Below, one piece after another: positions 1-12,180 of a DNA stretch of 64,000 nt. Every line of letters starts with the position of its first letter. Within the stretch, counting starts at the first letter, position 1. The notes under the pieces were generated by a model. That model saw only the letters and a program-made list of their open reading frames with translations. It ran no database searches and had not been told where the DNA came from. Position numbers and translations under genes: made by a program. This DNA comes from Holothuria scabra (Eukaryota > Echinodermata > Holothuroidea > Aspidochirotida > Holothuriidae), in assembly GCA_037179385.1 (NCBI GenBank), contig CM074189.1:19908520-19972519 (forward strand). Reading direction: 5' to 3'.

Positions 1-334
1 ACTTGACCGTGCAGTCGATCGGGCAAATATATGGGAGTTCCCCTGCTTTCTTCGTGTTCTCCTAGTTCATACTTGCAATTCGTTTGCACCATCATAAAAT
101 GCTTGCATTAAATCCCATAACTCCGTAATATCTCACCTGCTACACAGAAAGATTTATACTTTAGCACCTCTCGCAGCACACTCTTGGATGATATCTTCGT
201 CTTGGATTTCCTGTCTAGTTATAGAAAGGAAATATTTCATCAGGGTGCAAGTTCTAATTTTTCTAATCACGTGCTAGGTGCTAGACATAACCGATGGAGT
301 AAAGATAAAAAAAGATAGTTGCCACAACTGAAAA
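1..334. other. no gene recognised
   Basis: AT-rich sequence left of the foldback element. I see no reading frame of note, repeat or splice-flanked exon in it. Confidence 0.5.
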
Positions 335-1310
335 TAGACCAGGCGGAGAAGGGGGGGGTGTATCGTCACCCGAAAGCGAAATTTATGACACCAAGTGGAT
401 TTAGTCAATTTTGGGTATACGGGCCATATTTGGGCTTTTCTGCGCCATTTTGACGTTTAAAGTTTAAAGGGCGCCTCTATTTATCAAAAATCTCGTTTTC
501 TCCATATATTTACGGTCCAGTCATTAACTGATGTGAGGTTTGGTTCTAAAATTCTGTAAATATAATGTCAACTGATAAATACGGGGAAATATTAGTATTC
601 ATATTAATATGCTAATTAGATAAGGTTAAAGGTTAAGTTATAATGTTACCAGAGAAATAGGCCGAGGGTTTGAGTCAAGGAAAATTACATCAGAATAGAT
701 CTGCCTTACACCCTACAAACACAATAGATACTCATTTTAGAGCATGCGGCAGGGCTGGCGCTATCTGACGACCCCCTCCTTCCTCATCTGGGAACAAAGG
801 ACCCCTTTTGAAGACTTAAATTGTGTAAGTGTAATGCCGACAACTAGAGCTGCGTTGGCCATCGAACGATCGTAGTTTGTAAGTTGACTTCTTTCTCCAG
901 TTATTAATTTTTTACAATGTATACCAATGTAGTTATTGGGAACAAATATAGTACCAGTGCTGTCCAATCAAGGCTGGACATTAATTGCATGAGATCATTC
1001 GGAGAAAACATTTAAAGTAACTTCATTTGCCGAGTCTTAATCGGCACGTTTCGAGGAATCGGTCGCCGCTCTATGGCATAGGGAGTAATATGTGCATTCA
1101 CATTGATGTGTACGAAGGCGTAATTCAGGGAAGTGCTCAATTGCCTGTGGGCTCAGCATAGGCTCAGGAGCGATTTTTTTTTAGCGCGCGACTATTCATT
1201 TAAGTGGGTCCTTTGCAGGGGTGGTGTTACCTGGATCCGAAAGTTCGGATTTACTTGAGAAATCTCGATCCCTTGTGAGACAATGATTACTCCTTCGGGT
1301 AGCATTGTAG
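335..1310 (+). repeat. left arm of foldback element
   Basis: Positions 335-930 pair in inverted orientation with 3155-3791, and 962-1310 pair with 2190-2541. Shared landmarks are the GGCGCCTCTATTT block near 470, the GCATGCGGCAGGGCTGGCGC block near 743, and the GGATCGAAA/TTTCGGATCC-type block near 1240. Confidence 0.75.
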
Positions 1311-2189
1311 CGGGTAATATACGAAAAAATCAATATAAAAATTCGCATATATATGCTTTCAAATTATAACATGTGTAATTTATGTCATCGCCTTCAATTT
1401 GCTATCCGCCGCTCACTAAAGTCCCCCATGGAAAAAATCCCACTGCCATCTGTTCCCACCTTTTAGTCAAATTCAAGCAACCCAAATGACATTTTGAAGC
1501 AGACTAAAATGTTCTTGGCAGAAAAGTGTGCATTCGTGTATGCCGGGACGGGAGAGGGCTATAGACACGTCTCGAACATCTTCCCACCTGCGTTGCATGC
1601 TCAATCGGCAGATTTGGAGAAGACTTGAACTAAAGGGAGGGAAGTGGAGTGGAGATCACCTATGAATTTTGGTGCAGTTGTACCCCAATAGCCTACGTAA
1701 ATAATACGTCAATAAAATTGGTTTTAAAGATGCGACTGTGATAGAATATCTCATCGATTTATTACAAAGTTCAGTCTTATCTGTATTTCATATGAGGGCA
1801 TAGGAGTTTGAGACGAGTTCCAGAAAAAAAAAAAACAAATGAAAATTTAGGAATAAATTCCAAATTTTGGGTAGCGAAAAGTAAGTTGTGGTCAGAACTC
1901 CATCAGAGTGAACTTGAAGCCAAAGTTGAAGAAGTAGCCTATGAAACATGTTTACATCGATCTTTAAATGCTTGACATGTTAATTTCCTACCCAAACATG
2001 AAGTGATGGAGTAAAAGTTCACTTGGCCTTTCTTTCAGTCACCAAACAGAATATTTGGCTTTCATGGAACAATGGCAGAAAGTACAAGGGCCAAGCAAAC
2101 TGCAAAAGTGCTTGATACCTTACGATACCTTAGCAGGAGCTAAACGTGACAATTTGAATACATACATTATATATATTTCCCGGAACAAG

Positions 2190-3791
2190 GCTATCCGAAG
2201 TAGTAATCACTGTCTCACAAGGGATCGAAATTTTCCAAGTAAATCCGAACTTCCGGCCCCAGGTAACACCACCCCTGAAAATGAGCCACTTAGATGAATA
2301 GCCGCGCACTTAAAAATACACTCCTAAGCCTATTCTGAGCCCACGTACCGGGCAGTTGAGCAATTCCTCGACCTTCGTACACATCCACTGTGAATGGCAC
2401 TTTTATGCACATACCACCCTATGCCATAGAGCGGGAACCGATTCTGAGAACCGTGCCGACCTAAGGCTCGGTAAATGAAATCACTTTAAATTTATCCCCG
2501 AAAGATGTCATAGAATATATGTCAAGCCATGATTGGGCAACCATATCGAAGTAATTTACAAAAACAATCATTTGCTCATTTTACACCAAAATTTCTTATT
2601 ATGCTTCGAAATGATATGTCTAGGTGAAAGCAACCCACGAAACACCCATTTTCATTCGAAATACATGATTTTTGACGATTTCAAAATTTTGTGACGTCAT
2701 AATTTTGGGGAATTTCCCCCAAATAAAGCGTCATTTTATGTCACCCAAACGCGGATTACGACAATATTATAGACCCAAATAACAGCAACTCTTTTCCTCC
2801 TGCTTCCTGTGACATGCAGAACGCGTTTAGCCATTTCGATATATATGTGGCCAGAAGAATTAATCCTTTAAATTATGAAAATTTGGGGTGAAAAGCAAAT
2901 TTTTGCTTAAAGACATCAATTCCCATAAATAAGTTTTTTACGACAAAATTAAAAGGTGTGCCCAATCTAAAAAGTATTCACTGTGTGTGTGTAATAGTAC
3001 GGACATTACAAATCCAAATTTGCCAGACCTTAAATCACAACCCCGAGCACCACATTAAGCGAAAACCCAAACAATAACCTAGGGCCCATACACTGTAACG
3101 CATTCGTGAAGTTAATAATCGAAACTTTTCGATATGACTAGTACTACATCTTTCCCCCATAACTACAATTGTATGTATTGGATCTAATTAATACCTGGAG
3201 AAAGAAATCAACTCACAAACTACGATGGTGCAATGACCAACACAGCTCTAGTTGTCGGCATTACATTTACACAATTTAAGTCTTCAAAAGGGGTCCTTTG
3301 TTCCCAGATGAGGAAGGAGGGGGTCGTCAGATAGCGCCAGCCCTGCCGCATGCTCTAAAATGAGTATCTATTGTGTTTGTAGGGTGTAAGATAGGTCTAT
3401 TTTGATGTAATTTTCCTTGACTCAAACCCTCGGCCTATTTCTCTGGTAACATTATAACTTGACCTTTAACCTTATCTAATTGGCATATTCATATTCAAAT
3501 ACTAATATTTCCCCGTATTTATCAGTTGACATTATATTTACAGAATTTTAGAACCAAACCTCACATCAGTTAATGACTGGACCGTAAATATATGGAGAAA
3601 ACGAGATGTTTGATAAATAGAGGCGCCCTTTAAACTTTAAACGTCAAAATGGCGCAGAAAAGCCCGGATATGGCCCGTATACCCTCGATTTTCGGAATCA
3701 GCCACCCAAAATTGACCAAATCAACTTGGTCTCATTAATTTCGCTTTCAGTTGACGATACCCCCCCCCCCCCTCCTTCTCCGCCTGGTCTA
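2190..3791 (-). repeat. right arm of foldback element
   Basis: Inverted partner of the left arm. It is about 615 bp longer because 2542-3155 has no counterpart at the matching point of the left arm (930-962). Either a later insertion lengthened this arm or the left arm lost the piece. A poly-C run at 3762-3773 sits just inside the outer end, matching a shorter G run at 351-358 on the left. Confidence 0.7.
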
Positions 3792-3851
3792 AAAAGGGCA
3801 TCACGATTTAAACCATTCGGTTACTAAATGAAAAGTAAATTTCCATCTAAC

Positions 3852-3945
3852 TGACTGACTGGATGGCTGACTGGATGGCTGACTGTTGACTGACAAGCTG
3901 ACTGACTGACCGATTGACTGACTGACTAACTAACTGAATCACAGA
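3852..3945. repeat. CTGA-type tetranucleotide repeat
   Basis: Irregular tandem repeat of CTGA/TGGCTGA words, about 95 bp, directly downstream of the foldback element. Simple-sequence microsatellite with many interruptions. Confidence 0.8.
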
Positions 3946-6583
3946 TACACATTCAGCACCTGCCTGGAGAGGAACAATCAAGATAAAACATCTTGCTCAA
4001 AAGCACAGCGTAATATAAGCCAGACAAGACCCGAACCAACAAGCCTTGGATCGTAGTAGTCAATAGTTCCCCCACGCTCTCTACTTACATAAAATACCAC
4101 TAATATCAACTACTTCGTCCCAAGCAAAAAGGCTCAATACTTCATCACCAATCACACGGCAGTCCTCTCTCTTCAGTATAAAGTTGTTATCAGCCAGTAC
4201 CTCACAGGTATAGCAAAACAATTCATCTGTGAGAAGATCGAGAGAAATAAAATGTTAACAAATGTCTTTGTACGTGGCACTTGAAGTGCTTTTATTAACG
4301 TACGTATCTGAAGCAATAGGGACGTGCTGTCTTAATGTTTAAACGGTTTCATAAAGTCATTTCGTGTGTATTGATAAAGCAAATGCAATTCAATGAGAAA
4401 AATGAAGACAGTGGATATAACACAATCTTTCACTTAAAATTTGACCTTATTGTTGTTATTATGAATTTCCCCAATACATTGGTTTTTACCCTTGGATTTT
4501 TCGAATTTCCTGCAAAAAAATAATTTATTGAGATTGTCGCCTTTTCGAAATATCGCTTTGTTGCCCAAATCAAAATCACTAGGGCCTTTTTCCCCTTCTT
4601 TCTGCCCATACGCCTGTGACTGTAAGTCCTGCCTCGAAGTATTTTAACTTCTAATTTTGAGACTTACCTACATTTCCTTCAGTCACTACAACAGTTTCAG
4701 GTCCAACAATTAACATGATTGCTCCAACTGTGAAAATTCCCATGACGAAAGTCTTACACTAGGTTTATGCTATGCCTCCCTTCTAAGATCAAATCTTGAA
4801 CAGTAATACGAGATCTCTATTTTCTAGTCTTTTGGTTGTTTTAAGTTTTTAGTTAAAAATTATTACTTTATTATATTTCCCTTTACATTATTTTCTATCA
4901 ATAGCGTGCACTCGTTCAAAGGACAGCCACTGCAAGACTAGTGAAGAAAGCCATTGAGTTGGTGAATGTAACGGGTTACCACTTTTTCTTTGGAGAAAAA
5001 ACCTTTTGTTTCTATCCTGTACAAATACAAACATAAGATGGAACGGATTTTAACGGGTAAAATTTTGAATAAAAATCAATTTTTAAAACCAGCTGCCCAC
5101 TGAATAACATTCGTTGGAACCAGCAGGCAGGTGCTTAAAAGTTTTCAAACTTTTTGCAATATTTTCAGTCGTTAAATACCAGGAACAGGGAATGACGGTG
5201 AATTTGACTATATGACACTGTTTTAGTGAGCTATATCTTTTTTTATCTGCAAGCACTTAATCAACGAAGAAAAGTTGTTGAAAGCAATGAACGGGTTTGT
5301 CACATAACTTACTAATTTCAGTTTAAGACTCAAGTTTATTTTCCATCTCATATTCTGTTGTACAAATCGAAACGCATTTTCTTGTATTTGACAAGCGTGT
5401 TAATGATTACAGCATATCAAAACATTAGCTCTAAGAGTGAAAGGAGTCAAGGTGAAGAAGTGTACTTACAACTTTGTCCTTTAACAAAATCTTGTAGTAA
5501 CAAGTTAGAAAAAGTGATTAAAAAAGAGAAAAAAGAATGTCATCAAAAATCAATAGTTTATCATACCATAAAGGCATATATATGTCCAACCGGAGTATCT
5601 TGAGTGACAATGAGACGATGTCAAAACTTGATCTTCAATGAAGAGAAGAAAGTACATCTTATAACGTTGTCATGCAGAGAACTCCAAATAACAACGCCTT
5701 AGGTGTCTGATCTTGCAATTGTGTTGTAAAGTAAAAGAAGATAGCAACTTTCTACGGGCAAAAATTTACAAGACAGCACAAAATTGATTTTAAAGGTGTA
5801 CCATTTAGTACATACGAATTGCTTTGAAGTGAAGGCATGTATGATGGGTGAAAAAACACATTAAAAATTTTCGAACAATACGATCTTGCAGCAAATAAAC
5901 GGACTTTAGGTAATATTTTGCATTCCTGCAAACCAACAGAGATTTGGAAAAAATACTTAGTACATTGTAAATTAGAGAAGGGTCGCTCGGGTGGAAAATG
6001 GTTCAAATGATGAAGCAGGTCGTTGATACGAGAAATTTTACAACAATAAAAGAAAATGTTCTTTTCACTGCATGAGTTCATCAACATAAGCCCAGAGAAA
6101 TTGTGTGACAACTTTCAAGGAATTTTGTATTTTCTAGAGTAAGCCTTCTATTTTCAATAACTAATGGCCATCTTATGTTGTTTGTATATAAAGGAAGTCC
6201 TTGTTCGCATGCAGCCTTTCAAAGATGTGAATCTTGGTGTACCGTTTCACGCACTATAGTTTCTTTTTTCTGTCAAGAAAGTACGCCGGTATCATACGTA
6301 AAAAAGGAATAAATTAACAAAAAAAATAAATTTTAGCAGTTTAGGACGAGATTCATAAAGATGACCTGCATATCTATAAGAAGGAAGATAGGGCTGAAAA
6401 TTGAACACACCAATACTGCTAAGGAGAAGAGCAAATTCCATACCGTTTTGAAAAGCATGATGACGCTTGTCGCGTAGGTAAGAAGAGAAAAAGACATGTG
6501 CACATTCCCTCACTCCGTTCAAATGAGACGTTTTAAGGACAAGTTGATAATTTGTATGAAACGAGTTCTAGAGATAAATTATT
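3946..6583. other. no gene recognised
   Basis: Long AT-rich stretch. It contains reading frames of 81 residues (5358-5603, plus) and 119 residues (5752-6111, minus), but neither has a recognisable domain or a plausible splice context, and their composition follows the local AT bias. I do not call them genes. Confidence 0.4.
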
Positions 6584-7166
6584 CAGTTCGGGAGATAACC
6601 GTTTTCGGGGGAAAATGAGAATTCACCCGATCGGGAGAAAATTTGCAGCATGAATATTCATGAGCACTTAGTGTCTACCTCTTCACAGTCGTCGCTTTGT
6701 TTTATAAATGTGGATATGTTCAATTACAAGGTATCCACCCCAGACAGAAATCTTAAGAAACTTTCAAGAACGTACCAATGGGCTCAATTGCCTGCACGAG
6801 TAACTTACACAACTTTCTGCAGAAAAAAATTGAACAGATCTTGCGGCTGTGTCGAGTCTATAATTTAAGCTTAGGACACAGAACGTGGCAAAATTGCTCG
6901 ATATCTCAAAATTTGCGCGGTGAACTACCAAAGATGATCCGGCTTTTTTGTTCCCCTAGCAACAAAGTTTCTAAATATTCCAAAATTTCTCTTTCCTAAG
7001 ACCGATTAAATTTTCCAGGTGTTTTGAACGTTTGTTTCCGTTTAAATTGCGCGGTAGGATCGCAAAGCATCAGGGGAGAAATTTGAAAATGGCGCCACCC
7101 ATGGCCGTATTTTCCCCCGATCGGGTGAAAACCATTTTCCCCTGAAAGAGGTTATCTCCCGAACTG
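6584..7166 (+). mobile_element. CAGTTCGGGAG-family MITE, copy 1
   Basis: A 583 bp element with terminal inverted repeats starting CAGTTCGGGAGATAACC. The TIRs run about 60 bp and include an internal CACCCGATCGGG palindrome. Flanks read TTATT before and TTATC after, a 5 bp target duplication with one change. No coding capacity. The same family recurs inverted at 51727-52316 and as an interrupted copy at 52788-54145. The superfamily cannot be assigned from the termini alone. Confidence 0.85.
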
Positions 7167-7304
7167 TTATCATACCTAACTAATTGAGATTGTTATCCCC
7201 TGAGACACCTGATCACAAAGGTAAACTGTCGCTATGTAAGAGATTATGTTCATCGAACATTATCTGGTAACTTTTACGTGAATTCAAGCAATTGTTAAGT
7301 CTTC

Positions 7305-7450
7305 CCTAAGCTGTCATGGTCTGAGGGGGGCGAGGCTGGGCAAGTGTTGTCCTTTAGTGGACGTATTTTTTCTTAAGGAAGGAGTGTTAGTTTGGGTTTG
7401 CCGAACGGCTCTTTGCCAGAGAGTCTTGAGGACTTTAGAGAAAGTAAAAC
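7305..7450 (+). repeat. single outlying unit of the TTTGGTTTCG satellite
   Basis: Carries the same ordered blocks as the tandem array at 50.3-51.4 kb: GTCTGAGGG, GGCAAGTGTTGTCCTT, GTGGACGTAT, then the GCCGAACGGCTCTTTGCC and GAGGACTTTAGAGAAAG words. One dispersed, diverged monomer. Confidence 0.7.
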
Positions 7451-9948
7451 TGTGCTGCTTCTACGTTCCATCCAAATCCAAAATATTATTACCAGGACCA
7501 GATCTGAGCTTAATACAGACAGGCCATACTTTATAAAAGACTGGGAATGACGATTTGTGGAGTAAAACTTTCCACCTCCTCTCTTAAGCCGCAGTCAAAC
7601 TACAAAGAATTCGAATCGGATTTGAGGTGTTGAGGTGTTGTTTACTTGTTAAATTCTTCTCCACCTCTTGTCGGAAAAGCCAAAAATTTCCCAACCTGTT
7701 TAACATATGAATTGTATCGCATGACTATGAAAATTTAATTAATGGTGACAAATTTTCGGCTTTTTCCGACCAGAGATGGAGACGATTTTAACAAAATCCC
7801 GGAAAATCGGATCGGAATGCGAGTCGAATTCGTTGTAGCGTCACTTCGGCTTTAGAAAGTTCAGTTTCCTTGACTGATTAATTTATAAAGCTAAAGAGTT
7901 GCTGGACAAACTTGATGCCGAAGATAGTATTACTGCACGCTGTACTGATCATATGACTTTCAAAATATAATTTCCATATTTTTTATTCCATTGGATCAAT
8001 ATTGAAGGACGTTAGATCTTAGAGATTGAAAGGTTATAGGCGACAAACACAAAAAATAAAAACACTTAATTTCAACCGAACAAGGCTTTCCCTGAGCTGC
8101 AAAGAATTCTCTTCTGTAGACTCTCGTTAACGTTAAAAAAGAATAAAATTAAAACTGAAGGTACACTAGTGTAATAAAACATAGTTTTACATGGTCAGAA
8201 CATTATTTAATCAATAAAAAGACACCGTCCCTTTAGGGAAGGTCTCTTTTTATAATTCCTATGAGTTTTATAGCTTTCACTTCATTCAAATTAAATGGAA
8301 TCGAAACGTTTAGGCTAGTGCAGGTAGCACATGATTATCATTTCAAATTATACTTAAAAACTCTCAAGACAAATACATATTCGTGCATCATGTTTTGAAG
8401 CAAAAGTGAGACTTTGTGTTGCTTGCATTGCTGGAGAGCCTCATGGAAAATTTGAACTGAAAATTTGTACTGTTTAGGAACTTTCGCACTTTTCCAATCT
8501 ACTGTTTTTAATGCGTTTTTATGTACTATAAAACACCAGATTTTAAAAGTTTAGTTAGGTCATAAAACACAACAGCATTCACAAAATGAAAGAATAAAAA
8601 CTATAAAGAATCTATTATAGGTAGCTATATCTCAGGCAGCAATCATATATGGCCCTATATATGGGTCTATTTAATTTTGCGCCCAAGATTAAAAGGGCCC
8701 CAAAGGGTAACGCACACGCAAAATGTATATCATTATAGAGCTAATCCACAATTTCCCCACAGGTCAGTAGTTTACATGGGCCCCAGAACTATCCCATATG
8801 TAACATATGTGTCATGTGAACTATCTCATGTGGGCCCCTTATTCATCCCAGGTGGAAAATTATATGGGTCCCTTAAGTGCCAGGAAATGGTTCCCATAAG
8901 GGTTCCACATGAAAATTTAACCTGGGATCTTTTGCTGAAGAAATTTTGGCAAGGGCTGCTAAACTGTTTGTAAGAGAAAATATTACCTTTTAAATTACTA
9001 TTTTTTGTATAAAAATGACGTTGTGCGTTCTACAGAATGTAAGATGTGAATATGTTAATTGTACATGTAAATTTCTGAAAGATATTTTACAAAATTGAAA
9101 ATGATGTATATGTTTGCTCTAGACATTATGCATTGAATCAACATTGGTGTCATTTTGGATATCTGAATGACAATAGACCGCGTGGTCTTAAAATTAAAAC
9201 AAGTTCATTTTCAAAATGTATTTCTTATCTTTATCTGGACAGCTCCTTTTCCATATCACATTGTCCTCTTGAACATATAATAGCCCAATAAGAGATTCTC
9301 AAACGACATTTCGTAGGAAAGGGACCGGGCACGAGTCGGGGATTATTGTCAAAAATGGCATCTTTTAAGACAAGGGCAAACTCCTTGGGGCAGGTGCGAC
9401 AAACTATTAGGATGAACCAAGTACGGTAGCTACTTGTCGCACTTGGGACAAAAAGCGAATGGTTATTGCCAACAGTTTCACTCTCTCTGGGAATTGTCAA
9501 CATGAATCCCAGAAAAACAGGTACATTTGATAGAAATTGGTGAGAAGACAGCAATTTTGGAAATCCATTTTTCTGAAATTTGAACTTATTTTTTTAGTCT
9601 TCTGTGGGGCTTTTACAAATGATTTATTGTATTAGTTGAATTATGCACAGTAAGTTTCATCCTACGAGAGGAATAGTCCAATTTATCCCTGCCTTTCAAC
9701 GATTCAAAATTGAGAGCGCTCTGGGCTAAATAAAAGCATCTTGCTAGAAAATTCAGTTCTCCGACGGTTACTGGATGAAGTTTTACGCGGAAGTCGCAAC
9801 AGCTTAATCTCCGTGCAGAATGTCTTCACGTTAATGATGTTAATGTATTTTATAGATTGTACTGTTTTATTCGTGTGACCTTTCATATTTCCTTTAAGGC
9901 TCCTAAAAGAAGCATTAGCACTCGCACTGCAAATAATTGTGCTCTGAG
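7451..9948. other. no gene recognised
   Basis: AT-rich. A 98-residue frame (8677-8973, plus) and a 107-residue frame (9231-9554, minus) are open but match nothing I know. The stretch 8640-8960 is unusually rich in self-complementary words (ATATGGGCC, GGGCCCC, CATATG), which points to a decayed palindromic repeat and not to coding sequence. Confidence 0.4.
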
Positions 9949-10434
9949 TGCATAACATACATATTCATAGGGTTCTCTGAATGCGCCTTACAATTAACAT
10001 TTGCTACGAATGCAGTAGACCTGACTGGCCAGTCACATGCACGACTTTTGGAGTGATCAAACATGCCGTGGTAAGGAGGCCTTCATTAATACCAAGTCAA
10101 CGACGCCGGAAAGACGTGGAACACCAACTCACCCGAATCTTCCAGATTCTCCGTCCTTGACTGCCACTTGACAGTGTTTATTGCACCTAGAATTATCTAC
10201 CAAAATCTCTGAGATATCTCCAAGAAATTATTCGCCTCACCAATACATCAGCCCTGTGTACGTCGGACAGCAGCTGGCATCTCGACAATTATTACTCAGG
10301 AGGGAGGTGTTGCGAGCGGCAATAATACCAGTTCCACTACATCACCGAGCACGAGATCTTATCTGTGACGCCATTTTGTTGCGGCCTGAGGTTTAGAGTT
10401 TGACTGAACTAGAGGCGAAACCATTTCATTTACA
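9949..10434 (+). repeat. 5' LTR of the Gypsy-like element
   Basis: Direct repeat of 15320-15779. It begins TGCATAACATACATATTCAT and ends CATTTACA, giving the usual TG...CA form. Long conserved blocks, such as the one around CGAATCTTCCAGATTCTCCG, are shared by both LTRs. This copy has an extra segment near 10240-10270 that the 3' LTR lacks. Confidence 0.88.
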
Positions 10435-10443
10435 TCTCTAAAT

Positions 10444-10457
10444 TGGTGACCCCGACA
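10444..10457 (+). other. primer-binding site
   Basis: TGGTGACCCCGACA begins ten bases after the LTR end. A TGG start right after the 5' LTR, complementary to a tRNA CCA end, is what reverse transcription priming requires. I do not assign the tRNA. Confidence 0.75.
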
Positions 10458-11508
10458 CCCTAAAACCTTTTAATCGACCTCACCGGCAGGAACTGCACAC
10501 TTCTTCGAGAATTTGATGTGATAATTCTGTAGCTAGTCATTCATTACCGTTACGTTTACACGTTACACTGTTGTACATGTGTCAACGTCATGTCGTATTA
10601 CTTTTACAAGCCACACTACATTACGAGGCTTGACTCACCATTGAGAAGATTCTTAAATATTATGCTACTGCCAATTCACGTAGTTCCAATCCCTTCGTTG
10701 GAATTCAGGGTTGGTACACCGTATTGTCTATTGTTTTAGATAATAAGAGCTGAAACTGTTTTTAGGTCTACTGCATTGTCTGTTCCTTTTGATCATACTA
10801 GCATATAATACTTAATTAGGGGCACATAATTCCAACTATTTCAAAGATCTGCCAGGTATTTTACTTAGTTTCTGTTCATTGAGCTACGATAATTGGCCCA
10901 CCCTAGCTATATACACATCGTCAATTATTTAAGCCATACTTCGGCCTAAATAACGGTACTTTGTACATAGTGTAGAACCCTTGTATGTTACTTCAAATTT
11001 GTAGGTCAACTTCGGTGAAGTAAAGTCAAACGTCATCGTTATTGTTTGACCAATTATAGGCAGCCTTTATAAAATTAAAACGGTGGTTATCGTTGCATTA
11101 TCATCCTGTTAAGGGATAGTAAGACAGTACATCAACAGTAGCAACAGTAGCATCCTTCTATACATTGTTTGTATATAACACTACCGGTTTATATTACAAG
11201 GTTACCACTGTAAAGTATCAGTACTTGTATCTAATTTTCTTTGTCCAGTTCATACAAATTATTCATTATGTCTGCTGTAGGCCACAACCTGTGGTCAACT
11301 CCTCGCAAAACTGCGAGTTAGATATATTGGGTACACAAATAGTGCAACTAACCAAGTAGGTTGAAGCATTAGCACTTCAGTTAAGTAAACCTACAGCAAA
11401 GCATTCGAATGGGAATAGCCCACTTAAGACTGCAAATCACTCTTCCAAGGACAAAGGCCATAGGCCTATGTTAACGATTAAGTGTCGTCATTTTAACATA
11501 CATATATT
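10458..11508 (+). pseudogene. degraded leader and gag tail of the Gypsy-like element
   Basis: No continuous gag frame remains. A short stretch at about 11360-11470 reads like the variable, Ser/Lys-rich tail of gag. It is followed directly by protease without the zinc-knuckle and linker sequence normally between them, so a deletion is likely. The open frame at 11165-11359 has no recognisable content. Confidence 0.45.
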
Positions 11509-11727
11509 TCATTAATACTGGTGCCGACATACGTGTATTGCCTGAATCCAAGTTTGGTTAACGAGGGGTGCCTACCTTTTTACTTCAGGCAGCAAACAAA
11601 ACTCTTATCAAAACATACGGACAGAAGTCATTTACTGTCGATCTAGGCCTAAAGTGTACTTTTAACTGGATCTTTATTTTAGCTGATGTGACACGTTCAT
11701 TTCTGAGTACCGATTGCTTGGTCATTA
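11509..11727 (+). pseudogene. Gypsy-like aspartic protease remnant
   Basis: Frame-broken protease segment. The active-site motif appears at 11509-11556 as INTGADIRVLP, where the usual catalytic Asp of the DTGAD motif is replaced by Asn (AAT). A stop follows, and a second block (11590-11727) carries the family's VDLGL...W.F.LADV pattern. In a live element this enzyme cleaves the Gag-Pol polyprotein. The lost Asp and the stop make this copy inactive. Confidence 0.75.
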
Positions 11728-12065
11728 CAATTTAGTGGTAGATGTAGTCCGACGCAGATTAATAGATATAACTACCTCCCTTTACATATCAGAGGCACCA
11801 CCTCCATCACCGTCTTATTTACTTGTATCAGAGGACACGCAGTACCATAGACTGTTGAACCAATTTCCGCAGTCAACACAACCAAATTGTCGGGACACTA
11901 GTGTTAAGTATTCTGTAACTCACCACACCAAGGGCCCATCTTGTGCTGCTAGGCCTAGGAGATTAGCGCCAGATAAATTGAAAATTACCAAACAGGGGTT
12001 TGAGAAATTGCTCGGTATTATTAGACAAGCACAAGGCAATTGGGCCTACACTTTCCACAAGTGGT
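11714..12065 (+). pseudogene. Gypsy-like pol: protease end to reverse transcriptase start
   Basis: Open frame covering the end of the protease (VVDVVRRRLID) and the linker into reverse transcriptase, with the conserved CAARPRRLAPDKL and GIIRQAQGNWA motifs that precede the first catalytic block. It stops being Gypsy-like at about 12065, where LINE sequence begins. The matching continuation resumes at 14686 after the LINE's 3' end. Confidence 0.85.
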
Positions 12066-12180
12066 GCCACCCAAATAACGCTGTATTGAAATATCATTCG
12101 TGCACTATCCATCTAGAACTTCTTGTTATTAGTATTCGCCCATACTGCAATACTATCTTCCCCGTGAATTCAGCCATGTT

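Larger units (their letters stand above)
335..3791. mobile_element. large foldback (inverted-repeat) element
   Basis: The two ends are long inverted copies of each other. TAGACCAGGCGGAGAAGG at 335 matches, inverted, CCGCCTGGTCTA ending at 3791, and similarity runs inward for about 1 kb on each side. No transposase-like reading frame is visible; short frames inside the arms (for example 761-967 minus and 2055-2297 plus) are incidental. A TA dinucleotide sits at both outer ends (TA|GACC and GGTC|TA), which could be a TA target duplication, but the flanks are A-rich and this is not decisive. It looks like a non-autonomous DNA transposon or foldback element. An inverted duplication of an unrelated segment is the alternative. 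Confidence 0.75.

Noticed and set aside
5752..6111. 119-residue minus-strand frame
   Set aside because: No domain, no splice context, and composition typical of the AT-rich surroundings.
8677..8973. 98-residue plus-strand frame rich in GGGCCC words
   Set aside because: Its content follows the palindromic ATATGGGCC repeat words; no domain and no ATG context.
9231..9554. 107-residue minus-strand frame
   Set aside because: Unrecognised, with no supporting signals. Kept only as a note in the spacer entry.
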